64,000 nucleotides of DNA, taken from Bacillota bacterium (GTDB lineage Bacteria; Bacillota; Clostridia; Acetivibrionales; DTU013). The position numbers and the translations under genes are program-made. The DNA is taken from positions 1 to 64,000 of the forward strand of contig JAEZYU010000063.1 of assembly GCA_023418915.1 (NCBI GenBank), written 5' to 3'. The notes beneath the pieces are model-generated. The model did no database searches. It saw only the letters and a list, made by a program, of their open reading frames with translations, and was not told the origin of the DNA. Below, piece by piece: positions 8,952 to 16,977 of this stretch; position 1 is the first letter of the stretch, and every line of letters begins with the position of its first letter.

Positions 8952-9581
8952 TCATCTGGCGCCCTGCTTGAGTGTGATAACTACCTTTCTGTTTGGATCC
9001 TCCCCAACGCTGTACGTCTCTACATAGTCATTGTTCTGAAGTGTCGTATGGATGATCCTTCTCTCATAAGGGTTCATAGGCTCAAGCGATACATTCCTGC
9101 GATATTTTATTACCTTGTCCGCCAACCTTTCCGCCAGCCTGATCAATGTCTCTTCTCTTTTGCGCCTGTAATTTTCAATGTCGATGGTGACTCTCTTATA
9201 TCTGTCGCTGCTCTTGTTGACTACAAGACTCGTCAAATACTGAAGCGCATCAAGCGTCTCACCGCGCCTTCCGATGATAATTCCGCTGTCCTTTCCTGTT
9301 ACCTTGAGCAGTATAGATTCATCATCCTCAATCTTTTCGATGTCCACATCTACATTCATCTTTTGGAAAACGCTCTGTAGAAAGTCAACTCCGTCTTCGT
9401 TCTGTGTGGTTTTAATTGTGACCTGTACTCTGGCCATTTTGCTTCCGATACCAAACAAACCCTTTGAGCCTTCGTCTATAACGTTTACCTCAACATCCTC
9501 CAATTCAGCTCCAAGCTCATCCAGAGCTGAATCGATCGCATCCTGGACCGTTTTCCCGGCCATTTCAATCGCTTTGCTCAT
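8952..9581 (-). CDS. khpB: RNA-binding protein KhpB/Jag (SpoIIIJ-associated)
   Basis: This 209-aa protein has three domains in order. Jag-N (about 1-55) contains GSKGLFGIGSK. A KH domain follows, with GIIIGRRGETLDALQ as its GxxG loop. An R3H domain comes last (NYRRKREETL to the YERRIIHTTLQ region, about 145-205). Family knowledge: it binds RNA, acts with KhpA and influences cell elongation and division. It is encoded next to yidC in most Bacillota, as here. GGAGG precedes the ATG at a rather long spacing (12 bases). Confidence 0.95.
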   Translation of the reverse strand: MSKAIEMAGKTVQDAIDSALDELGAELEDVEVNVIDEGSKGLFGIGSKMARVQVTIKTTQNEDGVDFLQSVFQKMNVDVDIEKIEDDESILLKVTGKDSGIIIGRRGETLDALQYLTSLVVNKSSDRYKRVTIDIENYRRKREETLIRLAERLADKVIKYRRNVSLEPMNPYERRIIHTTLQNNDYVETYSVGEDPNRKVVITLKQGAR

Positions 9582-9682
9582 CTATTTCAGCAACCTCCTT
9601 TTAAGCCGCCTGTTATCAAGACAGTATACATCAGGCAAGTACGCTCATCTAACAATACCCATAATCATACTTGCATATCAAC

Positions 9683-10759
9683 TCATTTCTTCTTCTTTCC
9701 GCCTTTTTTCTTTCCGCTCTTTTTTCCGCTTCCCTGGTTACCCTTTTTACTGCCGGAAGGCAGCTGTTTCTTCTCAGCAACATTTCCACTATCTATTGTA
9801 CCATTATTTTCTGCAGATGATGACGTGCCATCCGTAATTTTTTCGTTCTTGTCTGTCGCAACAGCAGTTTGAACAGGTTTCTTATTCTTATTGAGAATAT
9901 ATTTGTTTACAAACATCTGCTGGAATATTGCAAATACATATCCTACCATCCAGTACAGAATAACACCTGCAGGCATCTGGAATGAAAACATCAGCGTCAT
10001 AACAGGTCCAATGTAAAGCATTGAATTGGATGAACAGCCCATCGGCCCCTTTTGCTGATCGTTATTTGTCTTTGGCATTGAAAGCTTGCTTGAAATGAAT
10101 GTGGTTACCGTTGCAAGTATAACAAGTATAAGGAGCGGTACATATGTCTTCCATTCGGGTCCAAACACAACATTGGGCTGATACGTAGCAATTTTACCCA
10201 GATGAAGCCCCAGGAAGCTCTGGAAATCTATTAGTTCGGATTTTTCCAGTAATCCAGTTACCTGTGACAGTGCTGCCTGATTTTCGTTGAAATAGTTCAA
10301 CGTCAGCAGCTCTTTCATAGTGCCCATCCTTTCAACCACAGTATCCATGCCCTTAGCTGCTACTTCAACCAGCTTCGGTATTTGCGTAACCGGGTCCTTA
10401 CCCAGCATAAATTTCAAGGGCTGTACGATGACCCAGTATAGTGTGAGTATAATTGGCATCTGTAGCAGCATCGGGAGACAGCCCCCGGCCGGATTATAAT
10501 TATGCTCCTGATAGACCTTCATCATTTCCTGATTTAATTTTTCCTTGTCGTCCTTGTATCTTTTCTGAATATCATTGATCAGGGGTTGTATCTCCTGCAT
10601 CTTTGATGTCGACTTGTACTGCTTAACTGTCAGAGGCAGCATGACAAGCCTTACAATAAATGTGAATATGATGATAGCCAGTCCGTAATTGTTAAATGCT
10701 ATATCATATATGAGTTTGAGAAACTTGCCGAGTGGATATGCTAACAAATCAAACGACAT
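9683..10759 (-). CDS. yidC: Membrane protein insertase YidC (Oxa1 family)
   Basis: YidC inserts and folds membrane proteins with or without SecYEG. The core five-helix domain is visible: the first conserved helix with the hydrophilic-groove arginine (FTFIVRLVMLPLT), the PAGGCLPMLLQMPI loop, and the C-terminal VILYWMVGYVFAIFQQ segment. There is no lipoprotein signal; it starts directly at the core, as in many clostridial YidC proteins. The C-terminal 60 residues are Lys/Gly-rich (GSKKGNQGSGKKSGKKKGG), suited to ribosome contact. It sits in the rpmH-rnpA-yidD-yidC-khpB order. Confidence 0.96.
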   Translation of the reverse strand: MSFDLLAYPLGKFLKLIYDIAFNNYGLAIIIFTFIVRLVMLPLTVKQYKSTSKMQEIQPLINDIQKRYKDDKEKLNQEMMKVYQEHNYNPAGGCLPMLLQMPIILTLYWVIVQPLKFMLGKDPVTQIPKLVEVAAKGMDTVVERMGTMKELLTLNYFNENQAALSQVTGLLEKSELIDFQSFLGLHLGKIATYQPNVVFGPEWKTYVPLLILVILATVTTFISSKLSMPKTNNDQQKGPMGCSSNSMLYIGPVMTLMFSFQMPAGVILYWMVGYVFAIFQQMFVNKYILNKNKKPVQTAVATDKNEKITDGTSSSAENNGTIDSGNVAEKKQLPSGSKKGNQGSGKKSGKKKGGKKKK

Positions 10760-10809
10760 ATCGTATTTTTCCCTTCACTAATTTTTAAGAATATATCCAA
10801 AATTTCATT

Positions 10810-11031
10810 TTATTCAACGGGATCATATCCTCCCGGATGGAACGGGTGGCATTTTGACAAACGCTTCAGCGCAAGCCAGCTCCCTTTTAATACTCCATAT
10901 TTACTCAACGCATCAATAGCATATTGAGAGCATGTAGGATAAAACCTGCAGCTCCTTTTTGCCTTAAGCGGTGAAATATATCTCTGATACAGACGTATCA
11001 GCGCTATCAAGATTTTTCTGAACCATCCCAT
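10810..11031 (-). CDS. yidD: Membrane protein insertion efficiency factor YidD
   Basis: This 73-aa protein has the family core YQRYISP, CRFYPTCSQYA and the C-terminal HPGGYDPV. It is a membrane-associated accessory of YidC-dependent insertion. Its first codons overlap the end of rnpA by 25 bases, which suggests translational coupling. Confidence 0.95.
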   Translation of the reverse strand: MGWFRKILIALIRLYQRYISPLKAKRSCRFYPTCSQYAIDALSKYGVLKGSWLALKRLSKCHPFHPGGYDPVE

Positions 11032-11372
11032 TTTTCCCTGTCAAAAGCCCGTACCTTTTTTAAGAGGAATTTCATTTCCTTCCGGATTTCTGCAAACCCA
11101 TACGGTGTTTCTGCATTTCTTGCAACAAATACGATATCGAGACCGCCAAGGATAAACGGTTCGTAATACCGATAGCTCTCCCTGATCAGTCTCTTGACCC
11201 TGTTGCGTCTGACACTCTTGCCCACCTTTTTGCCTGCAGTGATGCCAAGTCTGTTAGCGCCGGTTCTGTTCTTCATTACATAAATGACTATATGTTTCCC
11301 CGGAAAGAACGTGCCCTTCTTATATATACGCACAAATTCATGATTTTTCTTAATCGGTACAGTCTTTATCAT
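11007..11372 (-). CDS. rnpA: Ribonuclease P protein component
   Basis: RnpA is the protein subunit that helps RNase P RNA bind pre-tRNA. The signature RNRVKRLIRE and the preceding GKKVGKSVRR are present. The frame is open further upstream, but the start was placed at ATG 11372 (MIKTVPIKKNHEF). It has AAGGAG just ahead and gives 121 aa, a normal length; the 22 residues upstream (MWSFSFIGF...) have no family match. It is co-transcribed with rpmH. Confidence 0.94.
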   Translation of the reverse strand: MIKTVPIKKNHEFVRIYKKGTFFPGKHIVIYVMKNRTGANRLGITAGKKVGKSVRRNRVKRLIRESYRYYEPFILGGLDIVFVARNAETPYGFAEIRKEMKFLLKKVRAFDREKWDGSEKS

Positions 11373-11448
11373 TTTCTCCTTATTTCCGACATCTTCTCTT
11401 ATGCCGGTGACAAAGCCAATGAAAGAAAAAGACCACACTTATGCGGTC

Positions 11449-11583
11449 TTACGCTGAAAGCACTTTTCTTCCTTTTAGCCTGCGTCTTCTCAAAACCTTT
11501 CTGCCATTGCTCGTTTTCATTCTTTTTCTGAAGCCATGCTCCTTGCTTCTCTGCCTTTTTTTCGGCTGATATGTCCTTAACAC
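11449..11583 (-). CDS. rpmH: 50S ribosomal protein L34
   Basis: Translation of the minus strand gives 44 residues beginning (V/M)LRTYQPKKRQRSKEHGF and ending GRKVLSA, an unmistakable L34. The start codon is GTG at 11583 with GGGGGTG six bases upstream. It lies first in the rpmH-rnpA-yidD-yidC-khpB transcript. Confidence 0.97.
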   Translation of the reverse strand: MLRTYQPKKRQRSKEHGFRKRMKTSNGRKVLRRRRLKGRKVLSA

Positions 11584-11707
11584 AGTTAACACCCCCGTTC
11601 TATGCTCCAGGTAAGCTGCATTGCTTTCCCCAATAAGTATTTGCTAATATATATTTATTTAAACAATAAACTAACCACCAATGTCCATAAAGTAAGACAT
11701 CACGCCA

Positions 11708-11737
11708 ATTATATATTATAAGTTTCTGTTATGTCAA
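11708..11737 (-). promoter_or_regulatory. rpmH operon promoter
   Basis: On the minus strand there is a perfect TTGACA (11732-11737), an 18-base spacer and TATAAT (11708-11713), about 125 bases before the rpmH start. Confidence 0.7.
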
Positions 11738-11878
11738 GAATCTCTTTTTGATTTCCTTAATTTCCACATCAGGCACACATCAGTGACAATACACCAGTGT
11801 AGACAGAAATATTCCATTGAACACAGAAAAACAGTAGGATAATTACAGTATAAATATAAAGCATCAGCTCACACAAAT

Positions 11879-11887
11879 TTATCCACA
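11879..11887 (+). promoter_or_regulatory. DnaA box TTATCCACA
   Basis: Exact match to the consensus DnaA box, inside oriC. Confidence 0.9.
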
Positions 11888-11947
11888 GATTTATTAACAC
11901 AATAGCTTTAAGCTCTATTCAGAATTTGTCACCTGTGAAGTGCCACT

Positions 11948-11956
11948 TTATACACA
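11948..11956 (+). promoter_or_regulatory. DnaA box variant TTATACACA
   Basis: Matches the relaxed consensus TTATNCACA; 60 bases from the previous box and in the same orientation. Confidence 0.7.
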
Positions 11957-12208
11957 TTATTCAAAAGAGAAATTTAAGTTAATGGGGATTTTTTGTTTTA
12001 TCTATGCCATTCAGCGCAGCTGGCTAATATACATAACAATAAGGAGAAGCGCTCTGCGCCTGAGGGAGAAGGTACCCGCCACCAGGTGTTTTAAAAGCCT
12101 GAAGTGATGAAAATATTCAAGGATGCAAGGACATGTGTCTCTCTATATTATTTTAATGAAGACAAAAAGTTTTATTAATAACCGAAGTATTAATCTGAAC
12201 TAACAGAC

Positions 12209-12217
12209 TGTGGATAA
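12209..12217 (-). promoter_or_regulatory. DnaA box (TGTGGATAA on plus)
   Basis: Exact consensus box in reverse orientation; pairs with another 30 bases on. Confidence 0.9.
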
Positions 12218-12238
12218 TTGAAGATTTTTTATCCTAAT

Positions 12239-12247
12239 TGTGGATAA
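12239..12247 (-). promoter_or_regulatory. DnaA box (TGTGGATAA on plus)
   Basis: Exact consensus box in reverse orientation, just upstream of the candidate dnaA promoter, so it could also mediate dnaA autoregulation (inference). Confidence 0.9.
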
Positions 12248-12263
12248 CTAGTACATTTGTCAA

Positions 12264-12292
12264 TTGAATATTGCCCGAAAGTCTGATATATT
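12264..12292 (+). promoter_or_regulatory. Candidate dnaA promoter
   Basis: TTGAAT (12264-12269), a 17-base spacer and TATATT (12287-12292), giving a leader of about 140 bases. Confidence 0.55.
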
Positions 12293-12438
12293 ATTTATGC
12301 TTACAGATGAAGCGAAAGCAGAAAAATTATTGCTCAGATATTCAATTTTTGCATTGAAACTAGATAGCAGTTATGCATTACGCCATCGCTGTTATGTCAT
12401 TCTTCTATACTATTAACTAACCTTTTGGAGGAAACACA

Positions 12439-13773
12439 ATGAATACGCCGATATACAGTCTTTGGCCCAGAGTTCTTAATCTGTTAAAAAGCGAACTGAC
12501 AGAGATCAGTTACAATACCTGGATCAAGACCATCGAGCCCATATCTGTGAATTCGAACACCGTAGAACTTGGAGTCCCAACGGACTTTAACAAGGGTATA
12601 CTGGAATCTAGATATATAACTCTGATATCAAACGCAATAAAGCAGGTATCTGCAAGGGATTATTCAGTCAGGATCACTATTCCATCCCAGGAACCGTCCG
12701 CTGCCCGCATACAACAGAGCGAGACATCAGTAAATGATGAGTTATATAATTCTATACTTAACCCAAAGTATACTTTTGATACATTTGTCATAGGAAACGG
12801 AAACAGACTGGCACATGCAGCATCGGTTGCAGTTGCGGAAGCACCTGCTCAGGCATATAATCCTCTTTTCCTGTATGGTGGCGTCGGCCTTGGCAAAACC
12901 CATCTGATGCATGCGATAGGTCATTACATATTAAGCCAGAATCCATCTTCTAAGGTTTTGTATGTGTCATCAGAGAAATTTACAAATGAATTGATAAACG
13001 CTATAAAGGACGACAGAAATGAAGAGTTTAGAGGGAAATACAGAAACATAGACGTGCTTCTTATTGACGATATCCAATTCATAGGAGGAAAGGAGCGGAC
13101 ACAGGAAGAATTTTTCCATACCTTCAACGCATTGTATGAAGCAAATAAGCAGATAATTTTATCCAGTGACCGTCCTCCCAAAGAAATCACAACATTGGAG
13201 GACAGGCTTCGTTCAAGATTCGAGTGGGGCCTGACAGCTGATATCCAATCACCTGATCTCGAAACAAGAATTGCGATCCTTCAAAAGAAAGCGCAGCTTG
13301 AGAATATAACCGTACCAAATGATGTCCTGGCATTCATAGCAGATAAGGTAGTATCAAACATAAGAGAGCTGGAGGGTGCTCTGAACAGAGTTATAGCATA
13401 TTCGTCACTCACTGAGACCGATATCTCTACAGACCTGTGCGCAGAAGCATTAAAAGAAATACTTGCTGCCTCTAACAACAGAGTGATAGATACCAAGCAT
13501 ATAATTGAATCTGTTTCAAGGTACTTTGATCTAAGGCCGGAAGAATTTCTTTCACAGAAAAGAAACAGGAATATATCCTATCCAAGACAGATAGCAATGT
13601 ATCTTTGCAGAGATATTATTGGTCTGTCACTTCCAAAAATCGGAGAGGAATTCGGAGGCAGAGATCACACTACTGTAATACACGCTATACAGAAGATTGA
13701 AGATGATATGAAGATGAATCAGGAAACAAAACGCACAGTAGAAGAGCTTAAACGCAATGTCACAGGAACATAG
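12439..13773 (+). CDS. dnaA: Chromosomal replication initiator DnaA
   Basis: DnaA is the AAA+ initiator that binds DnaA boxes and melts the origin. Domain I lies at the N-terminus (WPRVLNLLKSEL region). The linker is short. The AAA+ core has Walker A GGVGLGKTH and Walker B VLLIDDIQF. Domain IV carries the DNA-binding signature GGRDHTTVIHA. The 444-aa length is normal. GGAGG stands 8 bases before the ATG. Confidence 0.98.
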   Translation: MNTPIYSLWPRVLNLLKSELTEISYNTWIKTIEPISVNSNTVELGVPTDFNKGILESRYITLISNAIKQVSARDYSVRITIPSQEPSAARIQQSETSVNDELYNSILNPKYTFDTFVIGNGNRLAHAASVAVAEAPAQAYNPLFLYGGVGLGKTHLMHAIGHYILSQNPSSKVLYVSSEKFTNELINAIKDDRNEEFRGKYRNIDVLLIDDIQFIGGKERTQEEFFHTFNALYEANKQIILSSDRPPKEITTLEDRLRSRFEWGLTADIQSPDLETRIAILQKKAQLENITVPNDVLAFIADKVVSNIRELEGALNRVIAYSSLTETDISTDLCAEALKEILAASNNRVIDTKHIIESVSRYFDLRPEEFLSQKRNRNISYPRQIAMYLCRDIIGLSLPKIGEEFGGRDHTTVIHAIQKIEDDMKMNQETKRTVEELKRNVTGT

Positions 13774-13999
13774 TTCTTATCCCCAGAAAATGTTGATATG
13801 GGGATAAAAGCTTGTTGGTAATATGTTGATAAATACATTAAGTTATATAAAGCATAAATTTAGCAACAATGTATCAACATCATAATCAACAGGCAAAACA
13901 TAGAAGTATCAAGGCTTTAACATAGTTATACACCGAATCAACAACACTTACTGTTATTACTGATTTTTATATTATATTAAACTATAACGGAGGTAAGAG
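13774..13999. other. dnaA-dnaN spacer with DnaA-box-like sequences
   Basis: TTATCCCCA (13777-13785) and its reverse complement TGGGGATAA (13799-13807) form an inverted pair right after the dnaA stop. Repeated GTTGATAA/ATCAAC motifs and an AT-only stretch (13960-13985) follow. The layout resembles the unwinding half of the Bacillus origin. The dnaN ribosome site GGAGG lies at its end. Confidence 0.5.
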
Positions 14000-15109
14000 A
14001 TGAAAGTCATATGTTCTAAAGAAAACCTGCTTGATGGAATAAACATCGTTCAAAAAGCTGTATCGACCAAAACAACTCTGCCTATTCTTGAGGGGATACT
14101 TATAGAAGCCGGAGAAAAAATAAAAATGACCGGCAATGATCTCGAAATAGGAATAGAATGCTATGTTGATGCAGATATTAGACGTGAAGGTTCCGTTGTC
14201 CTCAATTCAAGAATGTTCGGAGATATTGTAAGAAGGCTTCCTGATTCTGAGGTTTTACTTGAGGTCAAAGAAAATAATACGGTTATCATCGAATGTGAGA
14301 ACTCATTATTTGAGATAAGAGGACTTCCAGCGGATGGGTTTCCTGCATTACCTTCTCTTGAGAAAAATGATGGGATCAGGATAAGTCAAAAAATACTAAA
14401 GGACATGATAAGGCAAACAATATTTGCCGTGAGTGCAGATGAAAACAGGCCGGTGCTTACAGGTTCATTATTTGAATACAAGGATGGCAAATTTACAATA
14501 GTTTCAATAGACGGATACAGACTTGCTATGAGATGTGTGGAGCCTGAAAATACCGAGGAGGGTGAATGTACAGAACGAAGCCTGGTGATACCTGGAAAAA
14601 CTCTCAATGAAATAGCAAAAATTATTCAGCCTGTTGATGAAGAGCTGTACATATACGCAGCAGGAAATCAGATCCTTTTTGATATGGGAAAGTGCATAAT
14701 GACTTCAAGGCTTCTTGAAGGAGAATACCTCAATTATATGGGTATTATACCAAAGGAGCATGAAACAAAGGTGTCTGTTAATACCAAGGATCTTCAGGCT
14801 TGCTTTGAAAGAGCTGCTTTGGTAATTACAAGTGAAGAGAGAAGATATCCTGTAAGGTTGGAAATATCAGAAGAACTCATGGTGATCACAGCTAATACCG
14901 AAGCAGGAAATGTGCGGGAAGAGATCAAGATTGAGATGCAAGGAAAAAAGCTTGACATATCATTCAATCATAAGTATTTTATTGACGCTTTGAGGGTCAT
15001 TGAAAATGAAATGATAGATATATTCTTTACAACAAGTATCGGTCCCTGTACTATCAGACCTCTGCAGGGGAATGATTTTGCATATTTGGTACTGCCGATA
15101 AGAAAGTAA
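14000..15109 (+). CDS. dnaN: DNA polymerase III sliding clamp (beta subunit)
   Basis: DnaN is a 369-aa clamp of three repeated domains that encircles DNA and tethers polymerase III. The N-terminus MKVICSKENLLDGINIVQKAVS and the C-terminal end PLQGNDFAYLVLPIRK are typical. It is followed by the S4-domain gene and recF in the conserved order. Confidence 0.97.
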   Translation: MKVICSKENLLDGINIVQKAVSTKTTLPILEGILIEAGEKIKMTGNDLEIGIECYVDADIRREGSVVLNSRMFGDIVRRLPDSEVLLEVKENNTVIIECENSLFEIRGLPADGFPALPSLEKNDGIRISQKILKDMIRQTIFAVSADENRPVLTGSLFEYKDGKFTIVSIDGYRLAMRCVEPENTEEGECTERSLVIPGKTLNEIAKIIQPVDEELYIYAAGNQILFDMGKCIMTSRLLEGEYLNYMGIIPKEHETKVSVNTKDLQACFERAALVITSEERRYPVRLEISEELMVITANTEAGNVREEIKIEMQGKKLDISFNHKYFIDALRVIENEMIDIFFTTSIGPCTIRPLQGNDFAYLVLPIRK

Positions 15110-15197
15110 AGCAAAAAGAAAGACACTCAGGTACAAGAGACAAACCTGATAGATAATAGTTGCAATGATATGACATATGAAGGAAGCAGGAGAATAA

Positions 15198-15410
15198 TTG
15201 GATAAAGTAATAATTACGACTGAATATATAAAGCTTGAACAGATGATGAAATTTGCAGGTCTTGCTGAAAGTGGAGCAGACGCAAAAAACATTATATTGG
15301 GAGGAAATGTAAAAGTAAACGGACAACAGGAGATGAAAAGGGGAAAAAAGCTCAGACAGGGTGATATCGTCGATTATGAAGGAAAGAAATACATTATTGG
15401 CAAGAACTAA
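15198..15410 (+). CDS. rlbA: S4-domain RNA-binding protein (YaaA/RlbA type)
   Basis: This is a 70-aa single S4 domain. The core LEQMMKFAGLAESGADAK and GGNVKVNGQQEMKRGKKL is the rRNA-binding fold of this family, implicated in ribosome assembly. The start is TTG at 15198 with GGAG nine bases upstream; no ATG precedes the domain. Its place between dnaN and recF is conserved. Confidence 0.9.
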   Translation: MDKVIITTEYIKLEQMMKFAGLAESGADAKNIILGGNVKVNGQQEMKRGKKLRQGDIVDYEGKKYIIGKN

Positions 15411-15442
15411 AACGGCAGCTAAATATATGAAGGAGTATATTT

Positions 15443-16552
15443 TTGAAGCTTAAAAGTATCGTTCTGAAGAATTTCAGGAATTATGAAAGTGCTGAGATCG
15501 AACCGGCAGATACATTTAATATAATATATGGAAACAATGCCCAGGGAAAAACAAATATCATAGAGGCTGTTTTTTTGTGCGCCTCAGGTAGATCTCACCG
15601 CACATCTAAAGATACAGAGCTGATGAAATATGGGAAAGAGTTTTTTGAAGTAAAGGTTTTGTATGAAAAGGTCAGCAGAGAAGAAGAAATAGATATTACT
15701 TACAACAATGAAGAAAGAAAAAAAATAAGAATAAATGAGATACCGCAAAAAAAGATAGGCAGTCTAATGGGGCATCTTAATGCCATTATATTTGCACCTG
15801 AAGATTTACTTGTAATAAAACAAGGTCCTTCAGAAAGAAGAAGGTTTATAGATATAACGATGAGTCAGCTGAGACCTTCTTACTTTTATGATTTACAGCA
15901 ATATTCGAGAATACTGTTTCAGAGAAATAATCTGCTTAAAAATATAGCAAACAAGAAGGAAAATGGTGATACTCTGGAAGTATGGGACTATCATCTTGCT
16001 AAGACAGGGTCAAGGATAATAAAGCAGAGAAGGGAATTTATTGAAAGGATGAATGTTTTAGCTGGTCCCAGGCATGAAAGGCTTACAAACTGCGAGGAGA
16101 AACTCGATCTTAAATATAACTGTTCTTTTTACATAGATGGAGAAAATGGGTGTGACAGCATTGAACAGACATTCATGTCGAATATAACGAAAAACAGAGA
16201 AAGAGACATACAAAGAGGAGCAACAATATACGGTCCTCACAGGGATGATATAGATATAGTACTTAACGGAGAAAGTACAAAGGTATATGCATCACAAGGA
16301 CAACAAAGGACAGTAGTGCTGTCAATGAAATTTGCGGAAATTGACTTAATGAAGGAAGAATCGGGAGAATATCCAGTATTGCTGCTGGATGATGTATTGT
16401 CAGAGCTGGATGACAGCCGTAAAGAATATCTTCTTGATAATATCGAGGAGATTCAGACATTGATAACCAGTACGGAGAAAAGATTCTTCACAAGAAAGAA
16501 TGAAGGATCAGCTTTTTTTTATGTAGAAAACGGAAAAATAAGCAGGAAATAA
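15443..16552 (+). CDS. recF: DNA replication and repair protein RecF
   Basis: RecF is an SMC-like ATPase that loads RecA at gaps with RecO and RecR. Walker A is GNNAQGKTN (about residue 30-38), the ABC signature region is YASQGQQRT, and Walker B with the D-loop is VLLLDDVLSELD. The start is TTG with AAGGAG upstream. The 369-aa length is normal. Confidence 0.96.
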   Translation: MKLKSIVLKNFRNYESAEIEPADTFNIIYGNNAQGKTNIIEAVFLCASGRSHRTSKDTELMKYGKEFFEVKVLYEKVSREEEIDITYNNEERKKIRINEIPQKKIGSLMGHLNAIIFAPEDLLVIKQGPSERRRFIDITMSQLRPSYFYDLQQYSRILFQRNNLLKNIANKKENGDTLEVWDYHLAKTGSRIIKQRREFIERMNVLAGPRHERLTNCEEKLDLKYNCSFYIDGENGCDSIEQTFMSNITKNRERDIQRGATIYGPHRDDIDIVLNGESTKVYASQGQQRTVVLSMKFAEIDLMKEESGEYPVLLLDDVLSELDDSRKEYLLDNIEEIQTLITSTEKRFFTRKNEGSAFFYVENGKISRK

Positions 16553-16674
16553 ACAGAAATTCATGATTCAAGTTGAGATAAAAATCGATAAAAAAAAGAA
16601 ATGTTGGCAATCATTTGCACATGAAAAGTATTTAAGATAGAATATATTAGATAAGAAATTACAGGAGGATGGAC

Positions 16675-16944
16675 ATGTTTTTGCATATAGGAGGAGATAA
16701 AGTAATACCGGTAAAAAATGTTATAGCAATATTTGATATTGAAACAACCACATTGTCAAAAGACACAAAGGAGTTTTTAAGAACTGCTGAAGAGGAAGGC
16801 TTTATAGAATCAATATCAGAAGACTTGCCCAGATCCTTTGTAATAACTGAAGCAAACAAAAAGAGCAAAATATACCTTTCTCCGATATCGTCTGTAACAT
16901 TGCAAAAAAGATCCGGTTTCATAGACGGCATATCGAATACTTGA
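16675..16944 (+). CDS. remB: Extracellular matrix regulator RemB (DUF370 type)
   Basis: This is an 89-aa protein beginning MFLHIGGDKVIPVKNVIAIFD, the RemB (YaaB) family. In Bacillus remB lies between recF and gyrB, as here, and is a small regulator affecting matrix genes. ATG 16669 is also in frame, but AGGAGG directly abuts it, so ATG 16675 (6-base spacing) is preferred. Confidence 0.9.
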   Translation: MFLHIGGDKVIPVKNVIAIFDIETTTLSKDTKEFLRTAEEEGFIESISEDLPRSFVITEANKKSKIYLSPISSVTLQKRSGFIDGISNT

Positions 16945-16977
16945 TAAAACTAAAGACAGTTAGTTCGGGAGGATAAA

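Larger units (their letters stand above)
11584..12438. other. Chromosomal replication origin oriC (dnaA-upstream part)
   Basis: This is an 855-base gene-free region between divergent rpmH and dnaA. It holds three exact DnaA boxes and one TTATACACA variant in AT-rich sequence. Position and content are those of the Bacillota origin. A second set of box-like sequences lies between dnaA and dnaN, so the origin may be bipartite as in Bacillus. Around 12050-12115, GGTACCCGCCACC and AAAAGCCTGAAG recall part of the dispersed repeat seen near 19185-19220, suggesting a worn copy. Confidence 0.9.
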
